A DNA stretch of 64,000 nt from Hymenobacter cellulosilyticus (GCF_022919215.1 NZ_CP095046.1:4082501-4146500); one strand, 5' to 3'. Shown: positions 1 through 9,086, counted from the first letter of the stretch. A program made the numbers and translations. Notes: generated by a model from the sequence alone, not told the origin.

Positions 1-166
1 CGAAAAGAATCTTTGTTAGCATTGCCTAAGCGACTGTGCCCAAACTGCTTTTCCCGAATCTTAGTATAGATGTCTCTAACGTTTCTGATAGAGCCTACAG
101 GCAGTGGAGGCCACGCGCGGGATGTTTAGTAAGCCCACGCCGGTTTACAGGCGCTATAGCGTAATC

Positions 167-598
167 CTAGCCAGATTTAAAAGTACGCTGCAGCCACCGC
201 TCGGCATCATGCTCTTTTTCAAAATGGCGAAACGTATAAGGACGGTGCGCCGAGAGCAAATAGCTCATGTACAACTCCTGTTCCCCATTCTGCACGAAAG
301 CCTGTGGTCTTGGCGAGGTCAGAAGGACCAACTGCAAATGCCGGGGCTGCATACGCTTGGCCGCTAAAGGGTAAAAAACCATGCTGGTCCAGGCCAGAAT
401 TTCCTGGTCGGCACTTTCCCGGCAGCGCAGATCTAACAACCAACGAGCACAGTTATGGTCTTTGGCCGTTTGGAGCAGAACCTCGTACGCGGCCTGTACC
501 TGAAGCAGGTTAGCTTCTATATGCCAGCGCAGAAGCAGGATATCCTGTTCGGCCCGGTATTGTATCAAGTAGGTAGGCAACTTGAGCAGCGTAATCAT
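167..598 (-). CDS. STAS-like hypothetical protein
   Basis: A 143-residue soluble protein starting at an ATG that reads MITLLKLPTYLIQ; an in-frame ATG 72 bases further upstream gives a Pro-rich leader unlike a folded domain, so I prefer the inner start. The alternation of short hydrophobic strands (YLIQYRAEQDILLLRW, RWLLDLR, LQLVLL) with helices resembles the SpoIIAA/STAS-like proteins that are common and uncharacterised in Hymenobacteraceae. No catalytic motif is visible. It stands alone on the minus strand with a terminator-bearing gap to the next gene. Function is unknown; the STAS comparison is an inference from fold pattern only. Confidence 0.5.
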   Translation of the reverse strand: MITLLKLPTYLIQYRAEQDILLLRWHIEANLLQVQAAYEVLLQTAKDHNCARWLLDLRCRESADQEILAWTSMVFYPLAAKRMQPRHLQLVLLTSPRPQAFVQNGEQELYMSYLLSAHRPYTFRHFEKEHDAERWLQRTFKSG

Positions 599-748
599 GT
601 GGTCGTGCGGAGGCACATTCCTCGGGGCACACATCAAGCTCAACGGGAAGGGCACGGGGGAGGTTGCCATCCGCTACATACTGGCCGAAAATTATGCAAA
701 TTGATCTAGTCAGGTCAGACAAAGAAAACAGTAAAAGCTAGCCCATAA

Positions 749-785
749 AAAAAGCCCCGACCTAACAGATCGAAGCTTTTTCTAT
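749..785 (-). terminator. Rho-independent terminator of the secreted-protein unit
   Basis: On the minus strand an AGC...GCT stem-loop is followed by a run of seven T, about 20 bases beyond the stop codon of the gene ending at 804. The stem is imperfect. Confidence 0.5.
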
Positions 786-803
786 GGGCTAAGTTCAGAT
801 AAA

Positions 804-2272
804 CTACCGCTCTACCCGGAAGCGGGTAGTTCCGACGCCCTTCTCTGACTTGCTATGCAGGTAGTAAATACCTGGCTGCAGCATCCGAACATCTACTTCG
901 GTTTGTCCGGGCTGGAGTGTAAGATGCTTGACCTCCGAGCCGAAGCTGTTGTAGATTTTTACCTCGTAAGCACTGCCCGCCTCGGGCAGGACAAGGTGCA
1001 TCTGCTGCAGCACCGGATTAGGATAGATTTCTACCTTTTCCTGGGCTACTGCAGGCGTTGAGGCTACTTTTGCCTGTTTGCCAGAAGCCGGGTCCAGAGG
1101 TGCTTCCTGATAAGCTACTTCAGGTTCGGCCTGGTCCGGATCCTCCTGCGGCGCGGCCGAAGAGCACACGCCGGCATCCTGATACGCGCTGAGCGTTGCC
1201 CCTGCTTCTGCGCTGAAGCCGTCACTAAAAACAACGTCGCCCCGGGCTGTTAAGGCAGCTGTGGAACCGGCCCGTACAATGACGTCGCCATAAGCCATAG
1301 TCGAGGTGACGGCCCGGCCGACGTACAAAGTAGCCCCGAGGACTTCGTTCCCGAGAACGAGTTCACATTTTGTAAATAAGCGTCGCTTATGCAGGGAATT
1401 GGGTCGGCGACCCGAACCAAGAACACTGTGTTCGTGCTGGCCCCGAGCAAATAATTATTCGGTGACACTGCATGTACAACCAACCCCGTGGTGGCAGGGG
1501 GTACATCTGCCGTGCTGATATAGAAGGAATGCGTGAAAGAATACTCACGCAGTGTGCCGGCCGTGTTCCAAGTCCAGTTGTAGCTATTCGTGGATGGACT
1601 GGCGATTATAGGCCCAGAATTGTTACCACGTATACGGACCTCAAACTCGTCCGTGTAGCCGGGATCTTTCGAGAGGGTTATACGACAGGTTACCAGTTTG
1701 GAAGAACTGTTGATATTGATGCTCGTCCGATTATCTATCGTAAAGTTGGTCAGCGTAATAGCGGGCGGATTGCTTGGATTGTAGACCATAGAAAAAGTCA
1801 CTTTGCCACTTTCTGCCCGCGCAATCGAACCGGAAGCCGGCAATACGGCTTTCAATGCTTTATGGCCATCACCATACAGGAAGGTAAAGGTGGAAACGGT
1901 TACTTCTCCTGTGACAATACAGGACCTTGAGCTTCCACTATACGTCCAGTCTGATACTTTACTAATGCTAGTACCCGTGATTTCTTCATCTGAATGATTA
2001 GCCCAATCAGTTTTGTAGATGCGGACGGAATTGGGGTAACCTCCTTCATTATTTCCTTGTGTAAATTTAAGAGTGAAGATGCATTTTCGACTGTTACTGT
2101 TCGTCATATAGAGCTTAGCAGTCGTGCTCCCGTCAATCTTGAAGTCACTCAATGTAACGGCGGCGCTGGCGCTGTGGCCCATTCCCAGCACTGCCAGCAG
2201 CAGCAACAGCGAGAGGTAATGACGGTGCGGGCTGCTGAGCAGCCGGGCTACCGGGAGAAAATACTTGTGCAT
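804..2272 (-). CDS. T9SS-sorted secreted protein, frameshifted
   Basis: A secreted protein of about 489 residues split over two frames. The first part has a signal peptide (HYLSLLLLLAVLGMGHSASA) and two similar beta-rich repeats, each starting with VTLSDFKIDG- or ITLTNFTIDN-like text. The second part has a repetitive stretch (VIVRAGSTAALTARGDVVF) typical of Bacteroidetes surface proteins and a C-terminal type A T9SS sorting domain starting VEIYPNPV and ending RFRVER. The two frames join near 1366-1372, at TTTACAAAATG on the coding strand; one base is missing. T9SS would carry it across the outer membrane and cleave the C-terminal domain. It lies 12 bases after the upstream gene (2285-3040), so they probably form one transcript. 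Binding or adhesion is likely but not shown. Confidence 0.7.
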
Positions 2273-2284
2273 GACCGTATAGAA

Positions 2285-3040
2285 TTACTTGCCGGCCTTT
2301 GCCAGGGCTTTTTCCAGCTCGGCCGTGCGCGCCTGCAACTTCTGATTCTGCTTATTGAGCTCAATGACGTGCAGCGTCAGCTCCTCGATGGACTGCAGCA
2401 GCTTAGCGTCCATTTCCCCGACGTTGTAGCCCTTAGTTTCTACCTCACTGGCAGCAGGAATGGCGGGCAGGTGCTTGTTGCGCTGCAGGTAGGCTTCCAA
2501 TGCCGACAGAGACATCGGCTTATAGGTCGGGGCGAAGACGAAGTCGGCCCAGCTCTGGGAAGTCACATACACGGACTTCGCCACGACCTTGCCGTCAACA
2601 CTTAGCTTGGCATCGGGATGCGTGGTGGGCAGGGTAGTACCGATTTGGACGTTACCGTTGTAGGTGATTTGCATTCTCACGCGGCTGAGCATATCCGCAT
2701 CCTGAACGGTCTGCGCTGCTCCACCAGTAGAACCGGATACCGTAACGAATAATAAGGAGCCATTGATACCGCCAACTACGCCCGAACCGCCGTTGCTGCC
2801 ACCGTCGCCGTTGGTTTTCCAGGTAGTGCCTTCATGCCGCAGGTTGAAGCCGATATAGGACGACCACCACAGGTTGGCGCCATAGTTGGCGCCATTACCC
2901 AACGACATGTACTGTAAACTCGTGGGATAATGCTCCACGTAAGACTGTCCCACAGAAGTGGTAGCGTTAAAGAGGCCAACTGTACCTGCAGCTGCGGCAA
3001 GTAGCCATTTGGGAGCGGAAGATGGAATAGAAAAGCGCAT
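2285..3040 (-). CDS. Secreted tail-fibre-like protein with C-terminal coiled coil
   Basis: A 251-residue protein with a signal peptide (LLAAAAGTVGLFNATTSVGQ), a Gly/Ser/Asn-rich middle, and the characteristic Bacteroidetes module in which a VQIGTT strand leads to KLSVDGKVVAKSVYVT, then FVFAPTYKPMSLSALEAYL, then HLPAIPAASEVETKGYNVGEM. It ends in a leucine-heptad coiled coil (about residues 205-248). This architecture resembles phage tail-fibre tips and is widespread as exported host proteins in this phylum, often misannotated as bZIP factors. It is first in a two-gene minus-strand unit with the T9SS protein 12 bases downstream. No T9SS sorting domain is visible. Function is unknown; oligomerisation through the coiled coil is likely. 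Confidence 0.7.
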   Translation of the reverse strand: MRFSIPSSAPKWLLAAAAGTVGLFNATTSVGQSYVEHYPTSLQYMSLGNGANYGANLWWSSYIGFNLRHEGTTWKTNGDGGSNGGSGVVGGINGSLLFVTVSGSTGGAAQTVQDADMLSRVRMQITYNGNVQIGTTLPTTHPDAKLSVDGKVVAKSVYVTSQSWADFVFAPTYKPMSLSALEAYLQRNKHLPAIPAASEVETKGYNVGEMDAKLLQSIEELTLHVIELNKQNQKLQARTAELEKALAKAGK

Positions 3041-3476
3041 ATAAAGAAAAGGGTTAGAGTGAAACTGAGCGCAAGGTCCTGCTTCCCCACAGGCTGCTCA
3101 AGGTCATAGTCGCTCTACCCGTGACTGCCACTTTGCACGGTTTACACAGTACTCTTCCCCGGTTGAAACCAAAATCGTTGTTAACCTCAGGCAGTTATAG
3201 AATACATAACAGTATATTAATGTATTAATATACGCATTTGTGACTGATCAGGGCCCTAAAGCGGAAGCTTATAACTGAAGCAGACCTAGCGAAAGGAATA
3301 TAAGCTATGGTTGATGCTCCCGGAGCAAAGGTGTTACCTAATCCTCTCACCTAGAATAATTAGTCTCTGACGAAACGTTTTCCCGTAGCTCAGCTGTTAA
3401 GCAAGCACAATAAATTCTAATCTGAGTGCAAATGCATAACGCATTGCATCTCGACTACACACCTCACTACTACCTA
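3041..3476. other. Intergenic region between divergent genes
   Basis: About 435 bases holding the 5' regions of the minus-strand unit and of the plus-strand gene at 3477. An A+T-rich stretch (3185-3240, with ATTAATGTATTAATA) may contain promoters. I see no gene, RNA or strong hairpin here. Confidence 0.4.
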
Positions 3477-3965
3477 ATGCAACGCTTTCTTCCCCTGCTG
3501 TTCCTGCTGGGCAGCCTCTGTATGCCCGTGTACGGCCAGACCACCTATTTACACGGTCAGGTCCCTCCTAGCTATCTGCAATTCGCTTTTGAAGCTACCT
3601 TAATCACGCATCCGCTAATCCTGGTGGCCCACCTTAACGAGGCTGAGTACCTGCGGCTACGGGCGGCCCAAGAGCGACTGCTGACGCGCCGCGACCAGGT
3701 TCTGCATGCCTACGCCCCCGAGAGCCCCCTACGGGAACCGCAGTTGTACAAGGTCCAACTCCAGTTTGAACTGGAGCGCCAACGGGCGCTGTCGCCCTCA
3801 CAGCTAAGCTTACTGCCCGATCAGCAGCGTGACCTCTTACCGCTACCAGAAGGAAATGGACTCGGCTGGCAACTGCGTGACCCTGACGGAGACGCCCTTT
3901 CGGAACCTGTAGCCTTTTCTTCCGAGCCAGTCACGGTGGCCGAGCCCATCTTACTCGAGAAATAG
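3477..3965 (+). CDS. Small exported hypothetical protein
   Basis: A 162-residue protein whose ATG at 3477 gives a clean signal peptide (MQRFLPLLFLLGSLCMPVYG, cleavage before QTTYLHG). An upstream in-frame ATG at 3426 would bury this signal behind 17 residues, so the inner start is preferred. The mature part is rich in Leu, Gln and Arg with a helical segment (residues about 45-75), and ends in acidic residues. I do not recognise a family. A terminator follows about 45 bases after the stop, so it is monocistronic. Confidence 0.55.
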   Translation: MQRFLPLLFLLGSLCMPVYGQTTYLHGQVPPSYLQFAFEATLITHPLILVAHLNEAEYLRLRAAQERLLTRRDQVLHAYAPESPLREPQLYKVQLQFELERQRALSPSQLSLLPDQQRDLLPLPEGNGLGWQLRDPDGDALSEPVAFSSEPVTVAEPILLEK

Positions 3966-4010
3966 AAATACAGCCGTTAGTAAGCTCTCTTTACGATATT
4001 CGAATACCGA

Positions 4011-4040
4011 AAGCCCTGGTCCATATGGCCGGGGCTTTTT
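4011..4040 (+). terminator. Rho-independent terminator
   Basis: A 9-base-pair stem (AAGCCCTGG / CCGGGGCTT) with a T run immediately after it, 45 bases beyond the stop of the preceding gene. Confidence 0.75.
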
Positions 4041-4580
4041 GTGGACACCATAAACTGCCCGACGCCTTACCCCTTCTGCGCAACGTTTTGCTAACTATGG
4101 CTTATCTGTAACCCCAAAACAAGCTGCTCTTGCTAACGCTTAAGCTAAGCCAGTAAAGCCGTAATGCGGTTGTTAGGGCTGGAAAGAAAAAGCCTCGGCA
4201 CAGGTTAAGGCTCTAGCACTATTGATTCAGAAAAGGCGCAATTCGCCCTTAGTTGCCATACTGCATGGTAGCCTCTTGCCAGTGCCTATTACCAATACAG
4301 GTCCGCGTACTGGTTATCGACGGCGTTACTCGGTCTTTACCTGCGCCGCCCTCCACAAAGCTCTCTGCGCTACGCGGCTGAGCTGGCAGCACATTTGGCT
4401 ATGCCATCTTAAAGCTTGCTGTGGAGCACTCTCAACTTTGCCTGAGCTGACTGTATTTGCCCGACTCGGATTTCGCAGAGGTGTACACCGGACGCCTATT
4501 ATAATAATAAAACGGCCCTGGCGCCCGAAGTTGCCAGGGCCGTTTCCGTCCTGAACAAGACTTACAATACTTGACAGAGA
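4041..4580. other. Gene-poor stretch left of the integrated element
   Basis: About 540 bases with no convincing gene. Open frames on both strands lack domain-like composition. It contains the terminator-like hairpin at 4511-4544 and runs up to the left attachment repeat. Confidence 0.4.
4511..4544. terminator. Strong terminator-like hairpin
   Basis: A perfect 12-base-pair stem (AACGGCCCTGGC / GCCAGGGCCGTT) with a 10-base loop. It is A-rich before and T-containing after, so it could stop transcription on either strand. No gene ends directly next to it. Confidence 0.55.
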
Positions 4581-4652
4581 CACACTGACGGGCACAGTAA
4601 CAAAAAACCATTGTAAATCAGGCATTTACAATGGTTTTTTGTTACTGTGCCC
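4581..4652. repeat. Left attachment site (attL) with 29-bp perfect hairpin
   Basis: Bases 4581-4596 (cacactgacgggcaca) recur exactly at 27797-27812, and the next bases continue the match imperfectly (aacaaaaaacc, then ttgtaaa in both). Overlapping this, 4590-4618 and 4624-4652 form a perfect 29-base inverted repeat with a 5-base loop. The octamer ggcacagt also recurs at 4778-4785 and 4791-4798, just before the integrase stop codon, and may be a recombinase arm site. The right copy lies at the terminator of a tRNA-Thr gene, which supports attL/attR. Confidence 0.7.
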
Positions 4653-4800
4653 CCCAGCCGAAAGCTGGGTTTTACTGCTTATTTCCGCTATCCGCTCATT
4701 TCTTGCATGTTAGCTTCTTTTTAGCTCCTTCCCTCCCACTGTTCGCGCAGGTACCGGTACCGACGTTCCGGCAAAGAGGCACAGTCGAGGGGCACAGTGC

Positions 4801-5646
4801 TTATTCCTGTGCCTTTTGCGCATCCCACTCGCGCAATTTATCGAAGGCGTTGAGCGTTGAGGCCAGCCGTTCCTTCAACCGGGTTTTGAGGTATTTGCGG
4901 GTCGTCGTCAAACTGGCGTGGCCGACGCTGTCCTGGATAAAGACGATGCCGGTGCTGCCCTCATACTGCAGCGTGACGAAGGTGTAGCGGGCCGTGTGGC
5001 AGCTCACCGCCTGCCAGAGTGGGATAGCCGTCTCGATACGCTCGGCCCCGCTGCCGCGCACGTGGGTCACGGTGCGCTTCAGGCCCGCAGCCCGGCACAG
5101 GGTTTTGATCTGCGCATTCATCGTCACGTTGGCCGGCATGCTAAGTTTGCCCTCGTAGCGCTGCCAGATTTCGTAGGCTACCGGATCCAAGGCCACGCGG
5201 ATCTTGCGCAGCTGCCGGCGGTTCTTGCACTGCACGTACTCGATGATGGGCTGCTGCCAGCTTTCGCCCGTGTCGGGGTTGGTCATGGTTTCCAGCACTA
5301 CGTCGCTGGGCTTGAGCGTAGCCAGGTTGCCGTAGCGCGGGCCCATGAGGCAGTTGAAGACGAACAAGTCCCGAACTACCCGCCGGGACAGGTAATTGGT
5401 GCTGCCCTCCTTAAGCTCCAACGGCTCGTGGCGGCAGATCTGCATTACTTCGGCGTAGGTCAGGGCTTCGCGGTCCACGTCCTGGCTAAAGTCGTCCTCG
5501 ACCCAGTCGAACTTAAGGTCGGCGAACTTGAGCAGCTTGCGCAAGTGCTTGAGGTAGGTGCCAATGGAGTTGTTGTAAATGCCCCGGGCTTCTTTGGATT
5601 GGAGCAGGCGGGCATGCTCCACGCACCAGGTGCAGAACTCTTCCAA
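4801..5646 (-). CDS. Tyrosine recombinase / phage integrase, N-terminally shortened
   Basis: A site-specific recombinase that would integrate and excise the element at tRNA-Thr. The readable part (about 281 residues from a TTG at 5646) has the core-binding SAM-like domain (residues about 1-60) and a complete catalytic set: Arg in MGPRYGNLATL, Lys in the CKNRRQLRK beta-hairpin, HTAR (His-x-x-Arg), and GHASLTTTRKYLK with the late His and nucleophilic Tyr. The usual N-terminal arm-binding domain of about 90-100 residues is missing: the frame stays open only about 30 codons further upstream, with no ATG. Either the start was lost to an indel or the gene is truncated. It faces attL, as expected. 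Confidence 0.85.
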   Translation of the reverse strand: MEEFCTWCVEHARLLQSKEARGIYNNSIGTYLKHLRKLLKFADLKFDWVEDDFSQDVDREALTYAEVMQICRHEPLELKEGSTNYLSRRVVRDLFVFNCLMGPRYGNLATLKPSDVVLETMTNPDTGESWQQPIIEYVQCKNRRQLRKIRVALDPVAYEIWQRYEGKLSMPANVTMNAQIKTLCRAAGLKRTVTHVRGSGAERIETAIPLWQAVSCHTARYTFVTLQYEGSTGIVFIQDSVGHASLTTTRKYLKTRLKERLASTLNAFDKLREWDAQKAQE

Positions 5647-5818
5647 AAGCGCACAGCGGCCGGAGGCATCGGGCTGGAACTCGTCGGCCCGGGCCGGCGG
5701 CCGAATCCAAGACAGAGCCCGGGTTGATGAACTGCAAAATCAACAGCATGGGCCCCGAGCGGTGGCGGGCCCTGGAGCTGCTGCTCCAGCAACACGGTTT
5801 CCATCCCTACTGATTGGC

Positions 5819-6142
5819 TTATGGCTTCGTGGGCTTGACGAAGAGCAGCGTGGTATAGTGCTCTTGGTTACTCATGGTACTCTGAAGCACATACCCTTCG
5901 CGATACAGACCACTGACTAGTTCAAAATACTTCTCAGAGGTAGCAATCATACTCTTCTCACTGTAGCCATTCGGTAACTCCACAGCCGTGCTTTTGCCTT
6001 TTCCGCGGGTTACTACAATTCGGCTCGAGCCCATCTGCTCAGAGGTACGCACCACCACAATATCTGGCTCACTCGTCTGCGCCCACGCTGGCGCGCTGCC
6101 CAGCACCAGCAGGCAGCTCAGAAGGAAGAATAGCTTTTTCAT
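5819..6142 (-). CDS. Small exported hypothetical protein
   Basis: A 107-residue protein with a textbook signal peptide (MKKLFFLLSCLLVLGSAPAWA, then QTSEPD). The mature part is about 85 residues of alternating beta strands (IVVVRTSEQMGSSRIVVTRG; YVLQSTMSN; YTTLLFVKPTKP) and resembles small periplasmic or surface proteins of Hymenobacteraceae that have no known role. It lies between the integrase and the plus-strand gene at 6192, so it is probably element cargo on its own transcript. Confidence 0.6.
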   Translation of the reverse strand: MKKLFFLLSCLLVLGSAPAWAQTSEPDIVVVRTSEQMGSSRIVVTRGKGKSTAVELPNGYSEKSMIATSEKYFELVSGLYREGYVLQSTMSNQEHYTTLLFVKPTKP

Positions 6143-6191
6143 AGCGCCTAAGATAGCGCTTCCTCTCGCATCCTAACCCGCCCTGAAACCC

Positions 6192-6527
6192 ATGGCAACC
6201 ACCGTTCGCACCACGCCCATTTTCTTCCCCATCACTGCGCAGGCTCCCGCCCAGCCCTGGCAGCAGCCCGCCGAACTCCTACGCCAAGTGCTGGCCCAGC
6301 TCGACCCCAAAGAGCGCCGCATCCTGGACTACATCAGCCTACCGCCCGAACCGCCCAAGCCCAAGGCCTACCCCATTGGCGACTGCATGAAGGCCAGCCG
6401 GCGCATCAGTGAGCTGCTGCAGGTGCATCCGACCTGGACCCAGGACAAGGCCCGCCGGGAAACCGCCCGGGAGCTGGGGGTAAGTCCCGTGCAGCTGCGC
6501 CGGATGCTGCGCCACGTCGAGCAGTAA
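6192..6527 (+). CDS. Phage-type hypothetical protein with HTH-like C-terminus
   Basis: A 111-residue protein. The N-terminal third is Pro/Ala/Gln-rich, followed by a charged helical region and a C-terminal stretch (TARELGVSPVQLRRMLRHVEQ region) that looks like a recognition-helix fold. The context, inside the element between the integrase and terminase, suggests a DNA-associated accessory protein. The ATG at 6192 follows a short gap after the divergent gene at 6142. I do not recognise a family. Confidence 0.45.
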   Translation: MATTVRTTPIFFPITAQAPAQPWQQPAELLRQVLAQLDPKERRILDYISLPPEPPKPKAYPIGDCMKASRRISELLQVHPTWTQDKARRETARELGVSPVQLRRMLRHVEQ

Positions 6528-6534
6528 GGGAGGA

Positions 6535-6690
6535 GTTCACGAAACTCATCGCACATTTGGGTTTCCTGAAATTTGAAAGGTGAACCAGTTTCTTGAACTC
6601 AATCTGGAGCGTAGGACTACTTTGCCATGCCTGTAGACGTGCATAGGCAGCCGTTCAGGAAAAGGAGGGTATTTTGTGCGTCTAATCCTA
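6535..6690 (+). repeat. Regulatory block, left copy of an inverted pair
   Basis: This stretch matches the reverse complement of about 25815-25965 over roughly 150 bases with scattered differences. It contains three iterons of GTTCANGAAACT type: 6535-6546 direct, about 6561-6570 inverted, and 6587-6599 inverted. These are followed by shared text (ctttgccatgcc, gtagacgtgcat) and a shared purine-rich aaaaggaggg. It looks like an operator plus promoter and leader for the gene starting at 6711. Confidence 0.65.
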
Positions 6691-6710
6691 CAAAAGCCTT
6701 TAGTAAAGCT

Positions 6711-7085
6711 ATGCGACGAGACATTTTTCCCGAACCACGCTTATCGACAACTTTCACGGAAAACTTGCTCGAACAAGCGCACGCTCGGTGGAAAGAGAGC
6801 AAAACGGCGCAAACGTGGCAGCCAGTCACAGCAGAAGTTTTCGACACTCTTTTGCAGCTTGACGCCACGTATTTTTTGCTTTATGAACCCCCCGCCCATA
6901 TATACTTAAATCGGGCCTACCAGACCCTTGGTCAGCCGTTAAAAACTTGGTTGGATGAGCAGATAGAGCTGAACGGCGAAGTGGGCCTTGACATCTGGAT
7001 TTTGCCGGAACAGCAGGGTTGGCTAATAAGCTGCAATCACGACGGAGACATCTTTGCCAACACAAGTGGGACCTCACCAGCCTAG
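6711..7085 (+). CDS. Hypothetical protein
   Basis: A 124-residue protein from the ATG reading MRRDIFPEPRLST; the frame is open 84 bases upstream but that part lies inside the conserved regulatory block, so I take the inner start. It has an aromatic-rich core (YFLLYEPPAHIYLNRAYQTL) and a C-terminal LDIWILPEQQGWLISCNHDG, a pattern seen in small uncharacterised bacterial proteins often found in immunity or toxin-associated clusters. No catalytic motif is visible. The upstream iteron block suggests a dedicated regulator. Confidence 0.5.
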   Translation: MRRDIFPEPRLSTTFTENLLEQAHARWKESKTAQTWQPVTAEVFDTLLQLDATYFLLYEPPAHIYLNRAYQTLGQPLKTWLDEQIELNGEVGLDIWILPEQQGWLISCNHDGDIFANTSGTSPA

Positions 7086-7141
7086 GTTCAGCCAAACGGT
7101 GGTTCAGAAAAACGAGCGTTATTAGGGTTATGCGGCACAGG

Positions 7142-7432
7142 ATGGAAGGTTACGACACTGTTCTAGATATTTTAGCGGTGATGGCTGGGGCAACTGGCTT
7201 GGTGGCTCTATACCCGTTGCTACTGGCAGCAAACCGTATGTATTTCCATTGGACTCTTCCCTGGGCGGAGGGTGATTGGACCATCTTCATGATTTTAGCG
7301 AGTCCAGTCTTGTTGCTGTTCAGTGGTGGCTTTCTAGTGGTCTTTGGTCGCTCCCCAGCCCGAGTCATAGGGGCGGTCTTTCTGGCAATTGACTTATGGT
7401 GGGTGATTGTCATGTTGAATACCGACTTCTAA
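7142..7432 (+). CDS. Small multi-pass membrane protein
   Basis: A 96-residue protein (MEGYDTVLDILAV...) with three hydrophobic segments, at about residues 5-25, 45-65 and 70-90. A start 12 bases earlier (MRHRMEGYD) is equally possible. It follows the previous gene by about 55 bases and may share its transcript. The end (VIVMLNTDF) is short and uncharged. I do not recognise a family. Confidence 0.5.
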   Translation: MEGYDTVLDILAVMAGATGLVALYPLLLAANRMYFHWTLPWAEGDWTIFMILASPVLLLFSGGFLVVFGRSPARVIGAVFLAIDLWWVIVMLNTDF

Positions 7433-7492
7433 GAAGCTGCTTCACGACACTTTAATGGTTCGCTCAAACGGTCCAAAATCTAAACGAGTGCT

Positions 7493-8524
7493 TTATCGAA
7501 AATCCGTGACTATGGTCATAGTGACGGTTTCCCCAGGCTCGAACATGCTATAGCTATTGGGAAGGTGTACGGTGTACTGGTCATGGACGCGGCCGTAGGA
7601 ACACGTATGGCGTCGCTCATACCAGGTGTCTGTTTTTGTTCCTCCTCCATGCTCGTCGAGTAACTCCGTTTCTTCCAGCACTTCCACGTAGTCCTGCCCG
7701 GCCCCGTACGTGCGCGTCCATCGGCTGCCGAAGCCGCTGCCAAAGCCCTCGGGTTGGCGAGCCGACGTCAGCCGCCGACCGGTCGGGTCGTAGTCCCACC
7801 ATTGGACGGTGCGAACCTGACCGCGCCAACGGCGCGGGATTAGCGCGACCTGTGTTCGATGGTGCTTTTGCTCGTCCCGTACCTGGAACACCAAGTGATA
7901 AGTGCCGCCCGCTTGTGCTTGCTCCAGACGGTAGCTCGCCAACGTGTCGCCGATAAATCCTGGCCGGATGTCCAGCACGTAAAAGAAGCAGGCCGCCGCT
8001 GGTTGGGGCGGGGGGTACCCTTCCACTACGCGCAACGGGTCGAAATTCTTGTAGAGGACTACGCTATCCGGTTGACTGGGGCCCTGCGTGGTAAAACATT
8101 TCCCAGTATACAAATGGGTAGCCCCAATGGGCAAGCCTTTGCCTTCGAAACGGGTCGTCGGGGCTACCTGGTCATGACAGTCAAACCAGGAGCGCTGGAG
8201 GTGGTTCAGGTAGTGCATTACGGTAAACTCTTTCAGCAACCCCTCGTACCCAAGGCGAGCGCCCTCTTTCCGGGCATCTCCGGTAACCGACGAGTAGGAC
8301 TCGCTCCACTCAATCCAGTAGCTGGAAAGATAGCTGGGCTTCAGTGGAAGCAGGGCTTGTTGATAGGGCAGCTGGGCCTCTAGGCGCTGCTCGTAACCGA
8401 AGCCCATGGCCGACGACACATTCTGCAGGTCGGACAGTTTTCGAACGGATTGGCACCTGGCAGGCAAAGACCCGCAGACGAAGGCCATGCAGCAACCGCA
8501 CAGGGCTGGAAGGAAAGGATACAT
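7493..8524 (-). CDS. Exported hypothetical protein
   Basis: A 343-residue protein. The ATG at 8524 gives a Cys-rich hydrophobic leader (MYPFLPALCGCCMAFVCGSL) that could be a signal peptide; an in-frame ATG 54 bases upstream is less likely. The mature part is rich in Tyr, Trp, Arg and Gly, has alternating strands throughout, and includes a region (LIPRRWRGQVRTVQWWDYD) with many aromatic residues. No known catalytic motif is seen. It is monocistronic, convergent with the small membrane gene ending at 7432. It is probably cargo of the element; function unknown. Confidence 0.55.
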   Translation of the reverse strand: MYPFLPALCGCCMAFVCGSLPARCQSVRKLSDLQNVSSAMGFGYEQRLEAQLPYQQALLPLKPSYLSSYWIEWSESYSSVTGDARKEGARLGYEGLLKEFTVMHYLNHLQRSWFDCHDQVAPTTRFEGKGLPIGATHLYTGKCFTTQGPSQPDSVVLYKNFDPLRVVEGYPPPQPAAACFFYVLDIRPGFIGDTLASYRLEQAQAGGTYHLVFQVRDEQKHHRTQVALIPRRWRGQVRTVQWWDYDPTGRRLTSARQPEGFGSGFGSRWTRTYGAGQDYVEVLEETELLDEHGGGTKTDTWYERRHTCSYGRVHDQYTVHLPNSYSMFEPGETVTMTIVTDFR

Positions 8525-8685
8525 GCGCGTGAGGAAAGAGCAGCGGAGGCTACCCACGTTAAACTTACAAAGTAGCAAGGTGTGGGTAGTGTTCAGGAAA
8601 ACGGTGATTTAACCTAGACACCATCTGGATAGGGCTTGGTAGTGGGATTGACTTATCGCTCCCTATCCCAAAGATGGGGCCCATG

Positions 8686-9086
8686 CTAACCTTCATCAGG
8701 GGTTGGCTTACGACGGGCGAAGTATCCAGCTGCGGAAGCCCCGATGGTCATAATAACAAGTAGGCACCAGAAGACTGTGCTTGTGGTGAAGTCATGCGCA
8801 ACGACCGAAACCCACCACCACGAAACCACCCACCACATCCCCAAGACAGCCAAAGACCCAGGGTTGCCTTGGCCGTATGGTAAGGGTATATGGCCTGCAA
8901 GGACCAGTACGTCAGCGCACTTAAAAACAAGGGGGCTGCGAAGGCATAAAGTAAGGCCTTGACTAGCCAGTAGCCTATTGCTCTGAGTTGGCTATCGTGA
9001 ATGGTGTATTGGGCTTGAACAGGCGCAAGAAGGCTCAACGAGATACCGAGTACAAGCAGCAGGCGTGTAATGACTTTTCGAGGCAT
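8686..9086 (-). CDS. Small membrane protein, frameshifted
   Basis: About 133 residues after correcting one missing G near 8860 (CTGGGTCTTTGG on the coding strand). The first frame gives a signal-like segment (MPRKVITRLLLVLGISLSLL), then a long hydrophobic stretch (LVKALLYAFAAPLFLSALTY). The shifted frame continues with two more hydrophobic segments (VVSWWWVSVVAHDF; FWCLLVIMTIGASAAGYF) and a basic end (ARRKPTPDEG), as expected of an inner-membrane protein. Without the correction the tail is nonsense. No family is recognised. Confidence 0.45.

Noticed and set aside
4222..4625. Open frames on both strands between the terminator at 4511 and attL
   Set aside because: They overlap each other and the hairpins, and their composition is Arg/Ser/Cys-rich without any domain-like pattern.
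5727..5813. A 28-codon plus-strand frame (MNCKINSMGPERWRALELLL...) opposite the integrase N-terminus
   Set aside because: It overlaps the region where the integrase N-terminus should be, and is too short to support alone.
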